Shown: positions 44,162 to 52,795 of the stretch, piece by piece
Layout of the letters: each line of letters begins with the position of its first letter
Numbering within the stretch: position 1 is the first letter of the stretch
NCBI RefSeq assembly: GCF_017581925.1
Contig: NZ_JAGEVG010000016.1
Location: 62,001-126,000, forward strand
Length of the DNA: 64,000 nt
Direction of reading: 5' to 3'
Source: Gelidibacter pelagius
GTDB lineage: Bacteria > Bacteroidota > Bacteroidia > Flavobacteriales > Flavobacteriaceae
The notes under the pieces: generated by a model
Told to the model about the DNA's origin: nothing
The model's input: the letters and a program-made list of their open reading frames with translations, nothing else
Database searches by the model: none
Made by a program: the position numbers and the translations under genes

Positions 44162-45024
44162 TAGTTGAAACTGTTTAAAATAAGGGTGTGCTGATGTCTT
44201 AAACTTGTCTCATCAGTATTGTTATAGGTATAATTTTTTGAAGGCCCATCAAATTCCACATATCTGATATAGGTGTAAAGCATTTGATATAACTCATCAT
44301 CTTTCACAATGTTACCGGTCAATTTGATAATAACGGTTTCAGTATTCAGTTTTAATTGCTCAATGGAGAAGAGAATAAAATAGATAAAATCCTCTTTTGT
44401 GAAATATTCAAAGGTATTGTAAAGTTGAAATTGTCCTTTTTTCATCACTACCATTTCAAAATGCAAAGGTTCTACGTTGATATAAATTTTATCGTCGTGA
44501 GAATCTTCTTCATTCTTTAAAATTTGTTCCAAAAAAATAGTGGACGCATGTTTGTATTCAAATTCACCATAAAGATCAAATAAATAATTATTGATATTGA
44601 TATAGGGCACAAATACATTAATGCTATCAATGGCTTCAATTTTATCGTGTGAAATAAAATCGGTTGTTAATATTTTTGAACTGAACTTTAGATAATCGGC
44701 GGCATTTTGTTCTTCAAAAAACTCTTCGGGAACGAAATTGGAAAGTTCATTTTGAAAAAGCACTAAAATACTATCAAAATGCTGAGAGAGCAGTGGCTCA
44801 TTCGAGACGATGCCCTGCAATTTCTCCAAGACAGCTTCTGGCGTTAATTTACTATTAAAGTCAGTACGTTTTAAATACTCAACTTCGGAGTCAGAACTAT
44901 TAAGTATACAAAAAGAAAGTCCACTCAAACTAATTTGAATGGACAGTTTTTTAAGATTTTTTACTTCCAATTTATTGATCGGTTGAATAGTTCTTTGGCC
45001 AGTTTCCAATCGTTTTAACTTCAT
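44161..45024 (-). CDS. DUF3822 family protein
   Basis: The 287-residue protein of a Bacteroidota-specific family is related in fold to actin-like ATPases. It shows strands such as LSIQISLSGLSFCILN, INVFVPYININNYLFD and KIYINVEPLHFEMVVMKKGQ, the layout expected for DUF3822. Its function is unknown; the frequent position next to rsmD suggests conserved co-expression. The ATG used here overlaps the upstream gene by 53 bp. A TTG at 44970 would remove the overlap and start just before the conserved region, so the start is uncertain. Confidence 0.85.
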   Translation of the reverse strand: MKLKRLETGQRTIQPINKLEVKNLKKLSIQISLSGLSFCILNSSDSEVEYLKRTDFNSKLTPEAVLEKLQGIVSNEPLLSQHFDSILVLFQNELSNFVPEEFFEEQNAADYLKFSSKILTTDFISHDKIEAIDSINVFVPYININNYLFDLYGEFEYKHASTIFLEQILKNEEDSHDDKIYINVEPLHFEMVVMKKGQFQLYNTFEYFTKEDFIYFILFSIEQLKLNTETVIIKLTGNIVKDDELYQMLYTYIRYVEFDGPSKNYTYNNTDETSLRHQHTLILNSFN

Positions 45025-45700
45025 CCATAGAACCTACCATAAGTTTTGGTCCGTTAACCCCATCAACAGAAACCACTTGTTTTTCCTTTGCGATGAGATT
45101 CTTGTCTTCGCCATCAAGTAGGATAGCTTTATCGACGCTAGCTTCAAATACAGGTATGTTGTCTAAAAACCCAGCTTTCAAATCAAATTTTGCACCTGGC
45201 TTTCCTACCGGTACATTCATCATTGTCTTATATCTTGTATCGGCACCAAATAAAGAATCTTTTATAGAGACGAAGTTTAAGGTATCAATAATGACAATGT
45301 CTTTTGTCATTGTGACACCACCAAATCGCCTTGTCATTTCCTCGTCCACAATGGTTGAGTCTCTACGTTGTGTGATTGTAAATTTAGCAGTATCAATAAA
45401 TTTTACTAAATCGTCAAAATTATCTGTAAACTTCCCGTTAACTTGCTTGTAAGCTAATTCAGCATCTCTAATGTCTTTTAATTTTTCAATAACAATGTGG
45501 TAGCGCTTTTCCTTAAGTTCATTGAATTGGATCTCTCCATAAACGGACATGAAGGTACTGTAGCCAAGAAATGCAATAATTCCCCAAAGTAAAATGTGTA
45601 GAATTGGCTTAAAGTTTTTAGGTACAAATTTGTCTATCAACCAAACGATTCCAATCGTGAGAAGGATAACAATTACAATAGCAAGAATTACTGTTAGCAT
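44972..45700 (-). CDS. Membrane protein of unknown function
   Basis: The 242-residue protein has two N-terminal transmembrane helices (about residues 2-24 and 32-52). A soluble domain follows, containing VIEKLKDIRDAELAYKQVNG and KFTDNFDDLVKFIDTAKF. The latter resembles the conserved region after the membrane segment of pilin-like or pseudopilin proteins, but I cannot assign a family. It heads the three-gene minus-strand operon with DUF3822 and rsmD. A -7-like box TAGATTTG lies at 45736-45743 on the minus strand. Confidence 0.8.
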   Translation of the reverse strand: MLTVILAIVIVILLTIGIVWLIDKFVPKNFKPILHILLWGIIAFLGYSTFMSVYGEIQFNELKEKRYHIVIEKLKDIRDAELAYKQVNGKFTDNFDDLVKFIDTAKFTITQRRDSTIVDEEMTRRFGGVTMTKDIVIIDTLNFVSIKDSLFGADTRYKTMMNVPVGKPGAKFDLKAGFLDNIPVFEASVDKAILLDGEDKNLIAKEKQVVSVDGVNGPKLMVGSMDEVKTIGNWPKNYSTDQ

Positions 45701-45889
45701 AGTTTGTGTGTTTATTTTTTATAATTGGTCTAACGCAAATCTACAATTTTTTTTAATTCACGAAAACCAAACCTAATAAAAATGATGTAATAAAAAAATG
45801 AATTTAAAATAAATTAGTTCTACTTGTCAAAAAGTTTGTCATAAAGTTACAACAATTCTTTATATACCTTACCTTTCCGTTTTATAAAA

Positions 45890-47329
45890 ATGACTCATCT
45901 CAACATGAACGCCTCCGAATTTTATAAACATTTAAAGCAAAAATTTCCTTTTGAACCTACATTAAAACAAAATATCGTCCTTGATCAGCTGTCAAATTTT
46001 GTTTTTAGCACCGATTCCAATCAATTATATCTTTTAAAAGGATTTGCCGGTACCGGAAAAACAAGCATTATTGGTACCTTGGTTTCCAATTTATGGCATA
46101 TTAAAAAAAGTGCAGTTTTGATGGCACCAACTGGAAGAGCGGCCAAGGTTATTTCCAACTATTCAGGAAAGGAAGCCTTTACCATCCATAAAAAAATATA
46201 TTTCCCAAAAAAAGATAAGGGCGGCGGTGTCAAATTTGTAATGCAGCCCAATAAACATCGCAATACCATATTTATAGTTGATGAAGCCTCCATGATACCT
46301 GATGCGCCGTCGGATTCAAAGTTATTCGAAAACGGAGCGTTGTTGGATGATTTGATGCAGTACGTTTATTCTGGTCACAACTGCAAATTACTCTTGATTG
46401 GGGACAAAGCGCAATTGCCACCCGTAAAATCTGAATTAAGTCCGGCGTTGGATAGTGTGCAACTCAATCTTAACTACAACAAAAACGTCATTTCCATCGA
46501 ATTGGACGAAGTTGTGAGGCAAGAGCAGGATTCTGGAATATTGATGAATGCCACAAACCTACGTGAAGTATTGGAAGGCGAATTTTACGAATCATTCAAA
46601 TTTGAGCTCAAAGGCTATTCGGATATTGTGAGATTAATTGATGGCTATGAAATTATGGATGCCATTAACGATGGGTATTCAGACCAAGGTCATGAAGAAA
46701 CCGCCATTATTGTAAGAAGTAATAAGCGCGCAAATTTGTACAACAAGCAAATTAGGGAGCGCATTTTAAACAATGAAAATGAACTCACTGTTGGCGATTT
46801 TCTAATGGTGGTAAAAAATAACTATTTTTGGGTCAAACCTACTTCAGAGGCTGGGTTTATCGCAAATGGCGATATCATCCAAGTTCTGGAAATTTTCAGT
46901 TTGCAAGATCTGTATGGTTTTAGATTCGCTGAAGTGAAAGTGCAAATGGTTGACTATCCGAAAATGTCGCCATTTGAAACGGTCCTGCTATTAGATACTA
47001 TTGAATCGGAATCACCATCATTGCCATACGAAGAATCCAACAGATTGTATCAAGAGGTTCAAAAGGATTATGAAGATGAAACTTCCAATTATAAAAAATT
47101 TTTAAAAATCAAGAATAACAAACATTTCAATGCCTTACAAGTCAAGTTTTCTTACGCGATAACCTGTCATAAATCTCAAGGGGGGCAATGGCATACCGTT
47201 TTTGTGGAACAGCCCTATTTGCCAAATGGTATTGATAAAGATTACCTGAGATGGCTCTATACCGCGATTACAAGAGCGAAAGAGAAATTATACTTGATTG
47301 GGTTCCCAGAAGAATTTTTTGTGTCTTAA
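45890..47329 (+). CDS. RecD-like ATP-dependent DNA helicase
   Basis: The 479-residue superfamily 1B helicase has Walker A GFAGTGKTS, MAPTGRAAKVI (motif Ia), the FIVDEASMI box (motif II), GDKAQLPPV (motif III) and a C-terminal UvrD-like domain with the YAITCHKSQGGQW and YTAITRAKEKLYLIG blocks. It is like the RecD2/exonuclease V alpha type without the N-terminal extension. It probably unwinds DNA 5' to 3' in repair. Its ATG at 45890 is followed by another at 45905; either could be used. Confidence 0.9.
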   Translation: MTHLNMNASEFYKHLKQKFPFEPTLKQNIVLDQLSNFVFSTDSNQLYLLKGFAGTGKTSIIGTLVSNLWHIKKSAVLMAPTGRAAKVISNYSGKEAFTIHKKIYFPKKDKGGGVKFVMQPNKHRNTIFIVDEASMIPDAPSDSKLFENGALLDDLMQYVYSGHNCKLLLIGDKAQLPPVKSELSPALDSVQLNLNYNKNVISIELDEVVRQEQDSGILMNATNLREVLEGEFYESFKFELKGYSDIVRLIDGYEIMDAINDGYSDQGHEETAIIVRSNKRANLYNKQIRERILNNENELTVGDFLMVVKNNYFWVKPTSEAGFIANGDIIQVLEIFSLQDLYGFRFAEVKVQMVDYPKMSPFETVLLLDTIESESPSLPYEESNRLYQEVQKDYEDETSNYKKFLKIKNNKHFNALQVKFSYAITCHKSQGGQWHTVFVEQPYLPNGIDKDYLRWLYTAITRAKEKLYLIGFPEEFFVS

Positions 47330-47465
47330 ACTGGTTGTAAGAGCCATAGACGAGTTATTTATTATGAGGTTCTTGATTTACGTGATTAAAAACTTCAACT
47401 ATCTCATAAAATTGATAACTTTATAAATTATTAATTAATCAAAAAACTTTTGGGGTGTAGGGATC

Positions 47466-48029
47466 ATGACAGAAACCATTATTAGTATTTGTCTCGGAAT
47501 AGGATTGGCTGCCTCAGTTGGGTTTAGAGTTTTTTTACCATTATTTGCCCTCAGCTTGGCATCTTATTTTGATGTGTGGGAACTTAACTCATCGTGGCTT
47601 TGGATTGGCAGTCTGACTGCAGTTGTTACTTTTGGCGTTGCCACATTAATTGAGATTTTGGCTTATTATATTCCATTGGTTGACAATTTACTCGACACTA
47701 TAGCTATTCCATTGGCCACCATTGCGGGTACCGCTGTTATGGTTTCTACTGTGGCCGATTTAAATCCTGTCGTTACTTGGGCATTAGCCATTATTGCGGG
47801 AGGTGGAACAGCAGCTGCCATCAAAAGTACAGCAGGAGCATCAAGAGTGACTTCAACGGTCTCAACGGCAGGATTCGGAAACCCGTTAATCTCAACTGTT
47901 GAAACAGGAGCCTCGTTAATCATTTCCATCTTTTCCATATTTCTACCTCTAATTGCTTTTGTCTTAGTTATTTTTGTTTTGTTTGTCATTTTCAAACTTT
48001 ATAAAAAGATTAAACATTCCAATCTATAA
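47466..48029 (+). CDS. DUF4126 membrane protein
   Basis: The 187-residue integral membrane protein has several hydrophobic helices: a start like ETIISICLGIGLAASVGFRV, a conserved Pro-rich PLFALSLASYFDVW, and a Gly/Ala-rich middle with GGGTAAAIKSTAGASR. This matches the DUF4126 family, whose function is not known. It lies between a helicase and kdsB on the same strand. The gap before it (47330-47465) includes the sequence GAGGTTCTTGATT shared with 24121-24133. Confidence 0.85.
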   Translation: MTETIISICLGIGLAASVGFRVFLPLFALSLASYFDVWELNSSWLWIGSLTAVVTFGVATLIEILAYYIPLVDNLLDTIAIPLATIAGTAVMVSTVADLNPVVTWALAIIAGGGTAAAIKSTAGASRVTSTVSTAGFGNPLISTVETGASLIISIFSIFLPLIAFVLVIFVLFVIFKLYKKIKHSNL

Positions 48030-48074
48030 ATACTTTAAAAAGCTTTATTTTTGGAAGGAAATCCTTGACCAAAC

Positions 48075-48803
48075 ATGAAGATAATTTCAATGATTCCGGC
48101 ACGTTACAGTGCCACACGTTTCCCAGCCAAATTGATGAAGGACTTAGCGGGCAAAACCGTTATTCTTAGAACTTACGAAGCAACCGTTGCCACCAATCTT
48201 TTTGATGATGTGTTCGTTGTGACCGATAGCACTATTATTTATGACGAAATTGTAAATAATGGAGGAAAAGCCATCATGAGTAAAAAAGAGCATCAGTCCG
48301 GTAGCGATCGTATTGCAGAAGCTGTGGAAGACCTTGATATAGACATTGTTGTCAATGTACAGGGTGATGAACCTTTCACCGAGCGGGAAAGTTTAGAGAA
48401 GGTCCTGGGCGCTTTTAAAGATGACTATCAGAAAGAAATTGACTTGGCATCTTTAATGGTTGAAATTCACGATTGGGATGAAATCAGCAATCCAAATACG
48501 GTAAAGGTTATTGTCGATCAAAATAATTTCGCACTTTATTTTTCGAGAAGTCCAATTCCATATCCAAGAGATAAAGAAGCCGGCGCACGCTATTTTAAGC
48601 ATAAAGGTATTTATGCCTTTAGAAAGCAGGCGCTTCTTGATTTTTACAAATTGCCGATGCAATTCATTGAAGCGACTGAGAAGATAGAATGTATCCGTTA
48701 TTTGGAATATGGCAAACGAATTAAAATGGTTGAAACACATGTGGAAGGTGTTGAAATAGATACACCCGAAGATTTGGAGCGCGCAAAACGTTTATGGAAA
48801 TAG
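48075..48803 (+). CDS. kdsB: 3-deoxy-manno-octulosonate cytidylyltransferase
   Basis: The 242-residue nucleotidyltransferase begins [15 protein letters not shown] and contains [14 protein letters not shown] and [10 protein letters not shown], all hallmarks of KdsB. It activates Kdo with CTP to CMP-Kdo for lipopolysaccharide core synthesis. It heads a cluster with overlapping genes: HAD hydrolase (10-bp overlap), KdnB-like dehydrogenase (11-bp overlap) and acyltransferase (1-bp gap). This points to envelope lipid A/Kdo chemistry. Confidence 0.96.
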   Translation: MKIISMIPARYSATRFPAKLMKDLAGKTVILRTYEATVATNLFDDVFVVTDSTIIYDEIVNNGGKAIMSKKEHQSGSDRIAEAVEDLDIDIVVNVQGDEPFTERESLEKVLGAFKDDYQKEIDLASLMVEIHDWDEISNPNTVKVIVDQNNFALYFSRSPIPYPRDKEAGARYFKHKGIYAFRKQALLDFYKLPMQFIEATEKIECIRYLEYGKRIKMVETHVEGVEIDTPEDLERAKRLWK

Positions 48804-49540
48804 ATTATAGCAACATAAAAGTAATTGGCTTTGATGCTGATGATACCCTCTGGGTCAATGAAACCTATTTCAGGGATGCTGAACTTGCATTTGCAAAACT
48901 AATGGCACCTTATGAAACAGCGAATAAGATTGATCAAGAGCTTTTTAAAAGACAAATAGAGAATCTGCCCTTGTATGGTTACGGAATCAAAGGATTTATT
49001 CTGTCCATGGTCGAAATTGCCTTGGAGCTGTCCAACAATTCTGTAAGCAATAGTACTGTTGAAGCCATCCTAAATATAGGCAAGGACATGCTCAACAAAC
49101 CAGTTCATCTTTTAGATGGCGTAGAGGAGGTTTTGCATACATTATCCTTAGACTACCGATTGATAGTTGTGACCAAAGGTGATCTGTTGGATCAGGAAAG
49201 AAAATTGGAGAAATCTGGGCTAATGGATTACTTCCATCATATTGAAGTGGTCAGTGACAAACAGGAAGCTAATTACTCTAAGTTATTGAACCATTTGGAT
49301 GTAAAACCTTCTGAGTTTTTAATGATAGGCAATTCTCTGAAATCAGATATATTACCTCTCATAAATATCAAAGCACGAGCTATTCACATTCCTTTTCATA
49401 CGACTTGGATACATGAACAGGTTAAAACCAACAAGCTGGATAATAAAAAATTTCAAACGGTATCGGGAGTATTGGATGTTCTTTCAATATTGAACAAAAC
49501 CCGAAAAACAAAAGTTAAGAATAAAAAAAATGATTTATAA
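48794..49540 (+). CDS. HAD-family hydrolase
   Basis: The 248-residue protein has the HAD motif [13 protein letters not shown] with nucleophile Asp, motif II VVTKGD, and motif [15 protein letters not shown]. The cap region is long, like type I haloacid dehalogenase-fold phosphatases. Being 10 bp inside kdsB's end, it is co-translated with it. It may act on a sugar phosphate of the Kdo pathway, but is larger than KdsC and lacks its tetramer features, so this is inference only. Confidence 0.85.
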   Translation: MEIDYSNIKVIGFDADDTLWVNETYFRDAELAFAKLMAPYETANKIDQELFKRQIENLPLYGYGIKGFILSMVEIALELSNNSVSNSTVEAILNIGKDMLNKPVHLLDGVEEVLHTLSLDYRLIVVTKGDLLDQERKLEKSGLMDYFHHIEVVSDKQEANYSKLLNHLDVKPSEFLMIGNSLKSDILPLINIKARAIHIPFHTTWIHEQVKTNKLDNKKFQTVSGVLDVLSILNKTRKTKVKNKKNDL

Positions 49541-50612
49541 GAATTATCCAATGGTGTCCAGGGTTGTTTTTGGACGTGGCAGTTTCAATCAATTAAGTGA
49601 TATTTTGTCACCGAAAAGATTAAACGTTAAGGCACCTTTTATTTATATAGTAGATGATGTTTTTAAAGGAAATGCTTGGTTGACTTCGAGAATTTCCTTG
49701 GCTTATGCCGATCAGTTGATTTTTATTTCTGCGGACGAAGAGCCAAAAACATCTCAAGTGGACGAATTGGTGGAGCAAATTATTTTATCCCATAAAGATA
49801 GGCCTTCTGGAATTATTGGAATAGGAGGAGGAACGATATTGGATTTAGCGAAGGCAGTGGCCATTATGCTCACTAATCCTGGTGAATCTAAGGATTACCA
49901 GGGGTGGGACTTGGTAAAAACGCCTGCCATCTATCATGTTGGTGTGCCTACCATATCAGGAACAGGAGCAGAGGTGTCAAGAACTACAGTGTTGACAGGG
50001 CCAGAAAAGAAATTAGGCATCAATTCTGATTACACGCCATTTGACCAAGTAATTTTAGATCCAGAATTGACTAAAGGTGTGCCTAAAGATCAATGGTTTT
50101 ATACAGGTATGGACTGCTATATCCATTGTGTTGAATCGCTAAACGGCACCTATTTAAATGCATTTAGCCAGAGTTATGGAGAAAAGGCACACGATTTATG
50201 TAAAGAAATATTTGTTGATGGTGACGGAACAGAAGAAGAACTACAAGATAAATTAATGATGGCTTCGTGGCATGGTGGAATGAGTATTGCCTATTCTCAA
50301 GTTGGCGTAGCGCATGCCATGAGTTATGGGCTTGGTTACCTTTTAGGAACGAAACATGGTATAGGCAATTGTATTGTTTTTGATCATTTAGAAGAGTTTT
50401 ATCCAGAGGGTGTTGCTTTGTTTAAAGAGATGAAAAAAATACATAACATTGAGATTCCGCAGGGAATTTGTTCACAATTGGACGACTACGAGTTTGATAT
50501 TATGATTGATGTCGCTATGGGATTGGAGCCACTTTGGGAAAATGCTATTGGTAAAAACTGGAAGAAATCTATCACGAGAGAAAAATTGAAAGCCTTATAC
50601 CAAAAAATGTAG
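49530..50612 (+). CDS. Iron-containing alcohol dehydrogenase, KdnB-like (Kdo 8-oxidase candidate)
   Basis: The 360-residue protein has the group III alcohol dehydrogenase layout. The cofactor site includes GIGGGTILDLAKAVAIM, then STISGTGAEVS-like PTISGTGAEVSRTTV. Metal ligands are MDCYIH (Asp and His) followed by the two conserved His in HAMSYGLG and KHGIGN. Shewanella KdnB of this family oxidises C8 of Kdo before KdnA aminates it. A role in 8-amino-Kdo synthesis fits the kdsB neighbour, but no kdnA aminotransferase is present in this window. It could also act on another sugar alcohol. Confidence 0.8.
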   Translation: MIYKNYPMVSRVVFGRGSFNQLSDILSPKRLNVKAPFIYIVDDVFKGNAWLTSRISLAYADQLIFISADEEPKTSQVDELVEQIILSHKDRPSGIIGIGGGTILDLAKAVAIMLTNPGESKDYQGWDLVKTPAIYHVGVPTISGTGAEVSRTTVLTGPEKKLGINSDYTPFDQVILDPELTKGVPKDQWFYTGMDCYIHCVESLNGTYLNAFSQSYGEKAHDLCKEIFVDGDGTEEELQDKLMMASWHGGMSIAYSQVGVAHAMSYGLGYLLGTKHGIGNCIVFDHLEEFYPEGVALFKEMKKIHNIEIPQGICSQLDDYEFDIMIDVAMGLEPLWENAIGKNWKKSITREKLKALYQKM

Positions 50613-50613
50613 C

Positions 50614-51162
50614 ATGAAATGGTTATCCAAGTTTATATATCTGAAGATTTTAGGTTGGCGCGTTGTTGGTAATGTCACAATGTCAAAAGACACCATTAAA
50701 AAAGCTGTCATTATTGGGGCACCCCACACCAGTTGGCATGATTTTTATATTGCACTTTTAATGCGGCAGGTGATTGGGATAAAATCGAATTTTGTAGCAA
50801 AAAAGGAACTTTTTAAATGGCCCTTTAAGTATTATTTTAAAGCTATCGGCGGTGCAGCGTTAGACAGACGTCCAGGACAAAACAAGGTAGAAGCCATTGC
50901 CAAGTTGTTTGAAAATAGAGAGGAATTCAGGTTGGCACTGTCACCAGAAGGCACTCGAATGAAAGTTGAACAGTGGAAAACCGGCTTTTATTATATCGCT
51001 AAAAAAGCAAATGTGCCCATTATCATGTTTACCTTTGATTTTGAACACAAGCAAAACATGATTTCAGAACCATTTTATCCTACAGATGACATGGAAGCTG
51101 ATTTCAACTATATGCGCAGTTTTTTTGAAGGGGTCAAAGGCAAAGTTTCATCGTATTCATAA
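50614..51162 (+). CDS. Lysophospholipid/lipid A-type acyltransferase
   Basis: The 182-residue protein has the glycerolipid acyltransferase motif HTSWHD (H-x4-D) and the SPEGTRMKVEQWKTGF block (the second conserved motif, as in PlsC). It adds an acyl chain to a glycerophosphate or related acceptor at the membrane. It is shorter than a typical PlsC and lies 1 bp after the KdnB-like gene, so it shares the kdsB operon. The acceptor is unknown. Confidence 0.85.
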   Translation: MKWLSKFIYLKILGWRVVGNVTMSKDTIKKAVIIGAPHTSWHDFYIALLMRQVIGIKSNFVAKKELFKWPFKYYFKAIGGAALDRRPGQNKVEAIAKLFENREEFRLALSPEGTRMKVEQWKTGFYYIAKKANVPIIMFTFDFEHKQNMISEPFYPTDDMEADFNYMRSFFEGVKGKVSSYS

Positions 51163-51303
51163 AATTCTCATTTTTCAAAGTCAAAGCGTCCAAACACTTC
51201 AGCTTGGCATGCAATTTGAATAGGGATTAATGCATCGGACTAATGAAACATACAGTAAACATTTTTTGTCCCTAAAAAGAAACATTAGTTAATTGTGCGT
51301 CCC

Positions 51304-51336
51304 AAAAGCTATCTTTTTTAAAAGGTAGCTTTTTAT
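51304..51336 (+). terminator. Terminator downstream of the kdsB operon
   Basis: AAAAGCTA and TAGCTTTT, with an internal CTTTT/AAAAG pairing, form a long stem followed by T-rich sequence. It is 141 bp after the acyltransferase stop. Confidence 0.75.
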
Positions 51337-51449
51337 TTTAATCAAGATAAAACCGTCTTTATAAAATTTACGTATAGATTAATGAAGTAAAAGCTATTAA
51401 TAAGTGTTAACTTTCTTTTGATTGGAAAATCATTGCTATGAGAAAGTGG

Positions 51450-51478
51450 AAGGCCAACAAGAAATTGTTGGTCTTTTG
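51450..51478 (+). terminator. Second terminator-like hairpin
   Basis: AAGGCCAACAA and TTGTTGGTCTT, with a GAAA loop, are followed by TTGTTTT. Between the two hairpins there is no recognised gene. From 51479 to 52052 I see no gene or clear signal. Confidence 0.7.
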
Positions 51479-52128
51479 TTTTATATGATCAGAAATCATG
51501 AAAGACAGTGCTGTAACTATTCTTCAGAGGACTCCTCCATAGTATGGTATACGTTCTGAATACCTTACTAGTGTCGATATCCACTGTGTATATACGGGAT
51601 TAAAGATTTTATAATTTGTATTAGTTCGTTATTAGTTCGATTTCAGTCGAAAATTATAAAATAAAAAATTTATGTTATTGTGTGAAAAGACCAAATTTTA
51701 GTAAGTGATAGTTGGTAATTCAACTTTTAAAGCATAATACAAATTACCAATACAGTATCAGATTGCTCAGCTTGCGCCATTTTTCGATCTGCATTCTTAG
51801 TTATTAAAAGATATTTTTTCTTTGTGCTCATCCTATATAAACCCTTTGAAAGATTTGTATTTGTTCGAACCTGTAATTAAATTCACTTTGCTATGCTCAT
51901 TTTTCCTGCAAATGGTTTATTCCAAACCTACAATCTATTAACTTCCTTTTGACTTCATTTCATTTTTTGAATTTAATAAAGCATAAATATTCGATGCTTA
52001 GATGGGTATTTTTAATCATGCTTCCACAAGTTTTTATTATTTCTGAATAAACGTAACCGCCCGACCAAACCCATATTTCCCAAGATAAAGTAAGATAGTA
52101 GCTTTGTCCAAAATAACAAAGGTATTAT

Positions 52129-52407
52129 ATGGACAAAAAGGAATATATGCTTTCTCAAGTAGAAGCTTGGCAGCACAGCGGACTTACACAGCGATCTTAC
52201 TGCGATCAGGTTGGGATTAAGTTGGCTACTTTTAACTATTGGGTTCAAAGGAGCAAAAGGCAAGAAGATCTGAGTGGTTTTATAGAAATAAAAAAATCAC
52301 CGGACATCTTGGAAAACAACTATTAAGTGATCTACCCCAATGGAGTTATTGTTCGATTGAAGACCAATAATCTAAAGGAACTCTCGGCGCTGGTAAACCT
52401 GTACTGA
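52129..52407 (+). pseudogene. tnpA: IS66 accessory gene tnpA with in-frame stop
   Basis: The frame opens MDKKEYMLSQVEAWQHSG and runs 65 codons to a TAA at 52324-52326. The same frame then continues without further stops as VIYPNGVIVRLK and on to SALVNLY before TGA at 52405-52407. That tail is the typical C-terminal strand of IS66 TnpA proteins, and the joined length of about 92 residues fits the family. The TGA overlaps the tnpB ATG (TGATG), showing the original coupling. One nonsense change therefore probably broke tnpA. Confidence 0.8.
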
Positions 52408-52742
52408 TGTTCAGCCTTAGTAGTTCCCACACATTTTTGCTCTACCCCAAAGTTTGTGATATGCGCAAAGGTTTTAATGGCCTGTGCGGCATTGTGACCA
52501 ATGAATTGGGCCGGACGGCACACAGCGGCGAAGTGTTTGTTTTTATCAACCGTAAAAATAACCAGATGAAACTTTTGCATTGGGAATCTGGCGGTTTTGT
52601 GCTCTATTATAAACGCTTGGAGCAGGGCACCTTTGCTAAGATAAAGGAAGGTAAAGTACAGATCAGTTGGAGCGACCTGGTCTTAATGGTCGAAGGGATC
52701 CAGGTGATAAAAAGCAATCAAAAAAGACGTTTTTTACGGTAG
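52407..52742 (+). CDS. tnpB: IS66 accessory protein TnpB
   Basis: The 111-residue TnpB (IS66 Orf2-like) protein has the family signature VCDMRKGFNGLCGIV, FVFINRKNNQMKLLHWE and GFVLYYKRLEQG. Its biochemical role in transposition is not clear, but it is conserved in IS66 elements. Its start codon overlaps the stop of tnpA, and it ends 53 bp before tnpC. Confidence 0.92.
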   Translation: MFSLSSSHTFLLYPKVCDMRKGFNGLCGIVTNELGRTAHSGEVFVFINRKNNQMKLLHWESGGFVLYYKRLEQGTFAKIKEGKVQISWSDLVLMVEGIQVIKSNQKRRFLR

Positions 52743-52795
52743 ATATATCGTTCAAAACCCTTGTGTTAATGGGGGTTTTGACGTATATTTACGTC

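Noticed and set aside
51439-51489. 16-codon frame MRKWKANKKLLVFCFI
   Set aside because: It runs through the terminator-like hairpin and is too short to support as a gene.
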